This document shows, piece by piece, positions 61,801-64,000 of a stretch of 64,000 nucleotides of DNA (its first letter is position 1; each line of letters starts with the position of its first letter). Made by a program: the position numbers and the translations under genes. The stretch lies in assembly GCF_004295685.1 (NCBI RefSeq), contig NZ_AP019370.1, positions 1 through 64,000 on the forward strand, given 5' to 3'. The notes below the pieces were generated by a model. It was not told where the DNA came from and made no database searches. It worked only from the letters and a program-made list of their open reading frames with translations. This stretch comes from Fluviispira sanaruensis. GTDB taxonomy: Bacteria; Bdellovibrionota_B; Oligoflexia; Silvanigrellales; Silvanigrellaceae.

Positions 61801-62790
61801 ATGGATGGAATGTCGCAAGCTAAAGAAACTAGCAACCTAATGTATATTGGCAATGAAAAACTGCTAAAAGACTTTCAGGTTCACTTGGAAAATCAAGGGG
61901 CAAGTTTAAAGACGCAAAAAGACTATCTCAATGACGTGAAAAACTATCTCAATTGGCTTTGGGAAAAAAAAGTTTATTCCCCTGATGAAATTACTTTTAT
62001 CACTATCAATAAATTTCGCGATGAACGTCTTGAAAAGACAAGCCCTGCCACTGTGAATCGCAATTTAACAGCACTCAGAAAGTTTTATGATTGCCTTGGA
62101 AAGCCTGAACTTGTGAGCAGAGTAAAACTTAAGTTCGTTGAAGAAGTCAAACCAGCTCCAAAATCTTTAACACTAGAAGAATGGGATCTCTTAGATAGAG
62201 TTGCAGAAAGGCAAGCAGATAAGGACAAATTCCTATCTATTTCGATTTTAAGGATCATGCGTTATGCAGGTCTAAGAGTAGGAGAGGTTTGTTCCCTAGA
62301 TCTTCCTGACCTTGAATGCAATACGCGAAGGGGCAATGTGCGTATCCTTCGTGGAAAAGGCTTAAAAGCCCGTGATGTGCCACTCTCTAAAGAGGTCTGT
62401 GAAGTTTTATCGTTATATTTGGAACATAGGAAATTACTTGCAGAACGTTGGGAAAGAAAATCTTTATTGATGGGAAAACCAAGCGATGAGCATACCAGAT
62501 GGCCAAATGGTCGGGTTTTTTTAAGTCAAAGAGGTGGATTTACGGCAAATGGTCTTTATAGGCTTGTCAATCACATCGGTTCGCTTGCAAAGATAAAAAA
62601 AATCCATCCCCATGTATTAAGACATACCTTTGCGAAGTCGTTAGTGGACCCTAAAAGATATGGTTTAAGGCAAGATGCAGCTCCCTTATCAGCAATAAAA
62701 CAGCTGATGGGACATGCAAGTATCCAAACTACAGGTATCTACCTTCTTCATTCGGAAGAGGATTTAGAAAGGATCATCAATGGAAAATAG
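61801..62790 (+). CDS. Tyrosine recombinase, XerC/D-like (second)
   Basis: A 329-residue recombinase. N-terminal core-binding domain (LLKDFQVHLENQGASLKTQKDYLNDVKNYLNW), catalytic Arg in MRYAGLRVGEVCSLDL near 157, Lys in LRGKGLKARDV, HVLRHTFAKSL near 271, GHASIQTTGIYLLHSEED with the Tyr near 314. GGAGG lies eight bases before the ATG at 61801; an upstream frame start at 61744 is not supported. It overlaps dprA by 11 bp, so recombinase and DprA-like protein are made together. Confidence 0.9.
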   Translation: MDGMSQAKETSNLMYIGNEKLLKDFQVHLENQGASLKTQKDYLNDVKNYLNWLWEKKVYSPDEITFITINKFRDERLEKTSPATVNRNLTALRKFYDCLGKPELVSRVKLKFVEEVKPAPKSLTLEEWDLLDRVAERQADKDKFLSISILRIMRYAGLRVGEVCSLDLPDLECNTRRGNVRILRGKGLKARDVPLSKEVCEVLSLYLEHRKLLAERWERKSLLMGKPSDEHTRWPNGRVFLSQRGGFTANGLYRLVNHIGSLAKIKKIHPHVLRHTFAKSLVDPKRYGLRQDAAPLSAIKQLMGHASIQTTGIYLLHSEEDLERIINGK

Positions 62791-63667
62791 CATATTCGAA
62801 AATTTACAAAGCTGCGCTATCAGCCCAAGCCTTGAAATCGGAAGCTATGAGGCCCTTTGGGATCAATCCGAAAAAATGGGTTTTGCAAAGCTGGCAAAAA
62901 TGTTTGCTAGCGGGGCTATGTTTCCTTCACATTTTATCGCTACTGAAGTTGCCGAAAAATATTACGCAGAAGTTATGAAACGCGTTCAAAATGCGAACCT
63001 CAATCAGTTTGGGGTGCGTATCCGTGGAACATTAGATTATAAGCCTTCATTTTTAGAGGCGTGTGAACCACTTGAAGTGATTTATTATGAAGGGCTGTGG
63101 GATCTGGTTTATACGCCTTCTGTAGCAATCGTAGGGACAAGGCACCCAAGTGAAGAAGGTATTAGGAGAGCAAAAAAACTCACACAAGGTCTCATTGAAA
63201 AAGGATATACAATTGTATCAGGGCTTGCTGCTGGCATAGACACGGCTGCACATAGCACTGCCCTTGAATATGGAGGCAAGACAATTGCTGTAATTGGCAC
63301 TCCTTTAAGTGAAGTCTATCCAAAAGAAAACAAAGATCTGTTTGCTAGGATTGCTAAAGATCACCTTATAATCAGTCAAGTTCCATTCATTAAATATGAG
63401 AAACAAAATATCAAAACGAAAAGACTTTATTTTCCAGAACGCAATAAAACAATGTCTGCCTTAACTAAGGCAACAGTCATTGTTGAAGCTGGTGAGACCT
63501 CTGGAACCCTTGTTCAGGCGAGAGCGGCCTTAAAGCAAAAAAGAAAGTTATTTATCTTACAGAATAACTTTGACAACCCTAGACTCACGTGGCCTAAAAG
63601 AATGGAAGAAAAGGGTGCAATTCGTGTAAAAGATTTTAATGATTTATGGGTTCATCTTGAGTATTAA
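62780..63667 (+). CDS. dprA: DprA/Smf-like Rossmann-fold protein
   Basis: A 295-residue DprA-type protein. Motifs: VAIVGTRHPSEEG near 117, VSGLAAGIDTAAHSTALEYGGKTIAVIGT near 152-180, FPERNKTMSALTKATVIVEAGETSGTLVQARAAL near 213-246. DprA loads RecA on single strands in natural transformation; plasmid-borne DprA proteins embedded with other genes are thought to have other roles, including immunity. Here it overlaps both neighbours by 11 bp (recombinase and PRTase-like gene), so it is part of a tightly coupled unit. Confidence 0.85.
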   Translation: MENSIFENLQSCAISPSLEIGSYEALWDQSEKMGFAKLAKMFASGAMFPSHFIATEVAEKYYAEVMKRVQNANLNQFGVRIRGTLDYKPSFLEACEPLEVIYYEGLWDLVYTPSVAIVGTRHPSEEGIRRAKKLTQGLIEKGYTIVSGLAAGIDTAAHSTALEYGGKTIAVIGTPLSEVYPKENKDLFARIAKDHLIISQVPFIKYEKQNIKTKRLYFPERNKTMSALTKATVIVEAGETSGTLVQARAALKQKRKLFILQNNFDNPRLTWPKRMEEKGAIRVKDFNDLWVHLEY

Positions 63668-64000
63668 TGCAAAAGCTCAAAAAATTGATAAACTCATCAT
63701 TCAAGATCACCGCTATTTAGACAGAGATGATGAGTGCTTTTTTTTTGCTGAATATTTTAATAAAGATGGTGTGATAATCAATCAGGGCTATGGCGCTGGC
63801 GATAACCTTATCTCCAATTTAAAAATTAAAAAAAGCGAAACTAAAAGACTGAAATATGGGCATAAGGCAAAAGCTATAAAGCAATGTGCCGATCTTATTG
63901 TAAAATGCTTTACGGTTGACAAGCTCAAAGAGTGTTTATTTATCCCTATACCTCCCTCTAAGACAAAAGACGATCCTGAGTATGACGATAGAATAAATCA
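63657..64000 (+). CDS. Partial PRTase-like protein, runs off the window
   Basis: A TTG at 63657, overlapping the dprA stop by 11 bp, opens a frame that stays open to base 64000 (at least 114 codons): LSINAKAQKIDKLIIQDH and, near the end, ECLFIPIPPSKTKDDPEYDDR. The segment CLFIPIPPSKTK resembles the strand before the diphosphate-binding part in ComF-type phosphoribosyltransferases, but the diagnostic loop lies beyond the window. DprA-PRTase pairs have been described in comparative studies of prokaryotic conflict systems; that assignment here is tentative. Confidence 0.55.
   Translation, partial: MSINAKAQKIDKLIIQDHRYLDRDDECFFFAEYFNKDGVIINQGYGAGDNLISNLKIKKSETKRLKYGHKAKAIKQCADLIVKCFTVDKLKECLFIPIPPSKTKDDPEYDDRIN

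Overview
The window is a 64 kb piece of a low-GC (by eye about 30 %) conjugative plasmid from a Gram-negative bacterium. The plasmid reading rests on ParAB and ParMR partition genes, a VirB/Tra-type mating apparatus with coupling protein, and a giant MobF relaxase. Signal peptides, lipoboxes, a periplasmic binding protein and a type IV secretion channel point to a diderm host with good GGAGG ribosome sites. The host is inferred only: Bdellovibrionota such as Silvanigrellales would fit the base composition and gene types, but nothing here proves it. Base 1 is the A of the parA start codon, so the window probably begins at the numbering origin of the replicon.

Layout. 1-5.1 kb: parA-parB, eleven perfect 24-bp repeats that look like a sopC-type centromere, an unknown gene, and a primase-like protein (archaeo-eukaryotic primase motifs plus an IS21 IstA-like C-terminus) that is the best candidate replication protein. 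5.2-9.8 kb: a complete 3,839-bp Tn3-family transposon (38-bp ends, GAGGT target duplication, resolvase, transposase, no cargo) inside a gene that can be read back in frame across the insertion. 9.8-18 kb: accessory genes, including helix-turn-helix regulators, a HicB-like regulator gene with the same palindrome at both ends, a DUF1028 and a secreted CHAP amidase pair, and a periplasmic binding protein with a hybrid histidine kinase. 18.2-20.6 kb: a leucine-rich-repeat, glycine-rich surface lipoprotein behind a long leader. 21-34.3 kb: the mating-pair operon (VirB2, VirB3-B4 fusion, VirB5-like, B6, B8, B9, B10, a VirB1-like transglycosylase, VirD4); no VirB11 is visible. 34.4-44.9 kb: the relaxase-helicase-primase, a UvrD-like helicase and a membrane-anchored Mrr-like nuclease. 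44.9-46.5 kb: a second partition system, parC-parM-parR.

47.1-50.9 kb looks like the transfer origin and leading region. A ribbon-helix-helix gene is followed by ten GTGAnTCAC boxes with 11-bp phasing, then a hairpin followed by GTAGTGTGT-GG, the same layout as the F and R388 nic regions recognised by MobF relaxases. A second nic-like site lies 1.8 kb further on in the same orientation. The mating genes would enter the recipient last and the DUF932-like gene first.

51-64 kb is a defence and recombination island: a Panacea (DUF4065)-Fic toxin-antitoxin pair, a fragment of an antitoxin-like gene between two long hairpins, a ParB-like HTH protein, two tyrosine recombinases, a PHP-SMC ATPase of the Ppl/TrlF type with a metallo-beta-lactamase-fold neighbour, and an overlapping recombinase-DprA-PRTase-like chain that runs off the window. 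The very AT-rich Ppl/MBL and 55.3-kb genes sit between less AT-rich recombination genes, which suggests later insertions.

The most interesting items are the paired oriT-like sites, the relaxase-helicase-DnaG fusion, the primase-IstA fusion, the Ppl/MBL gene pair and the recombinase-DprA-PRTase chain.
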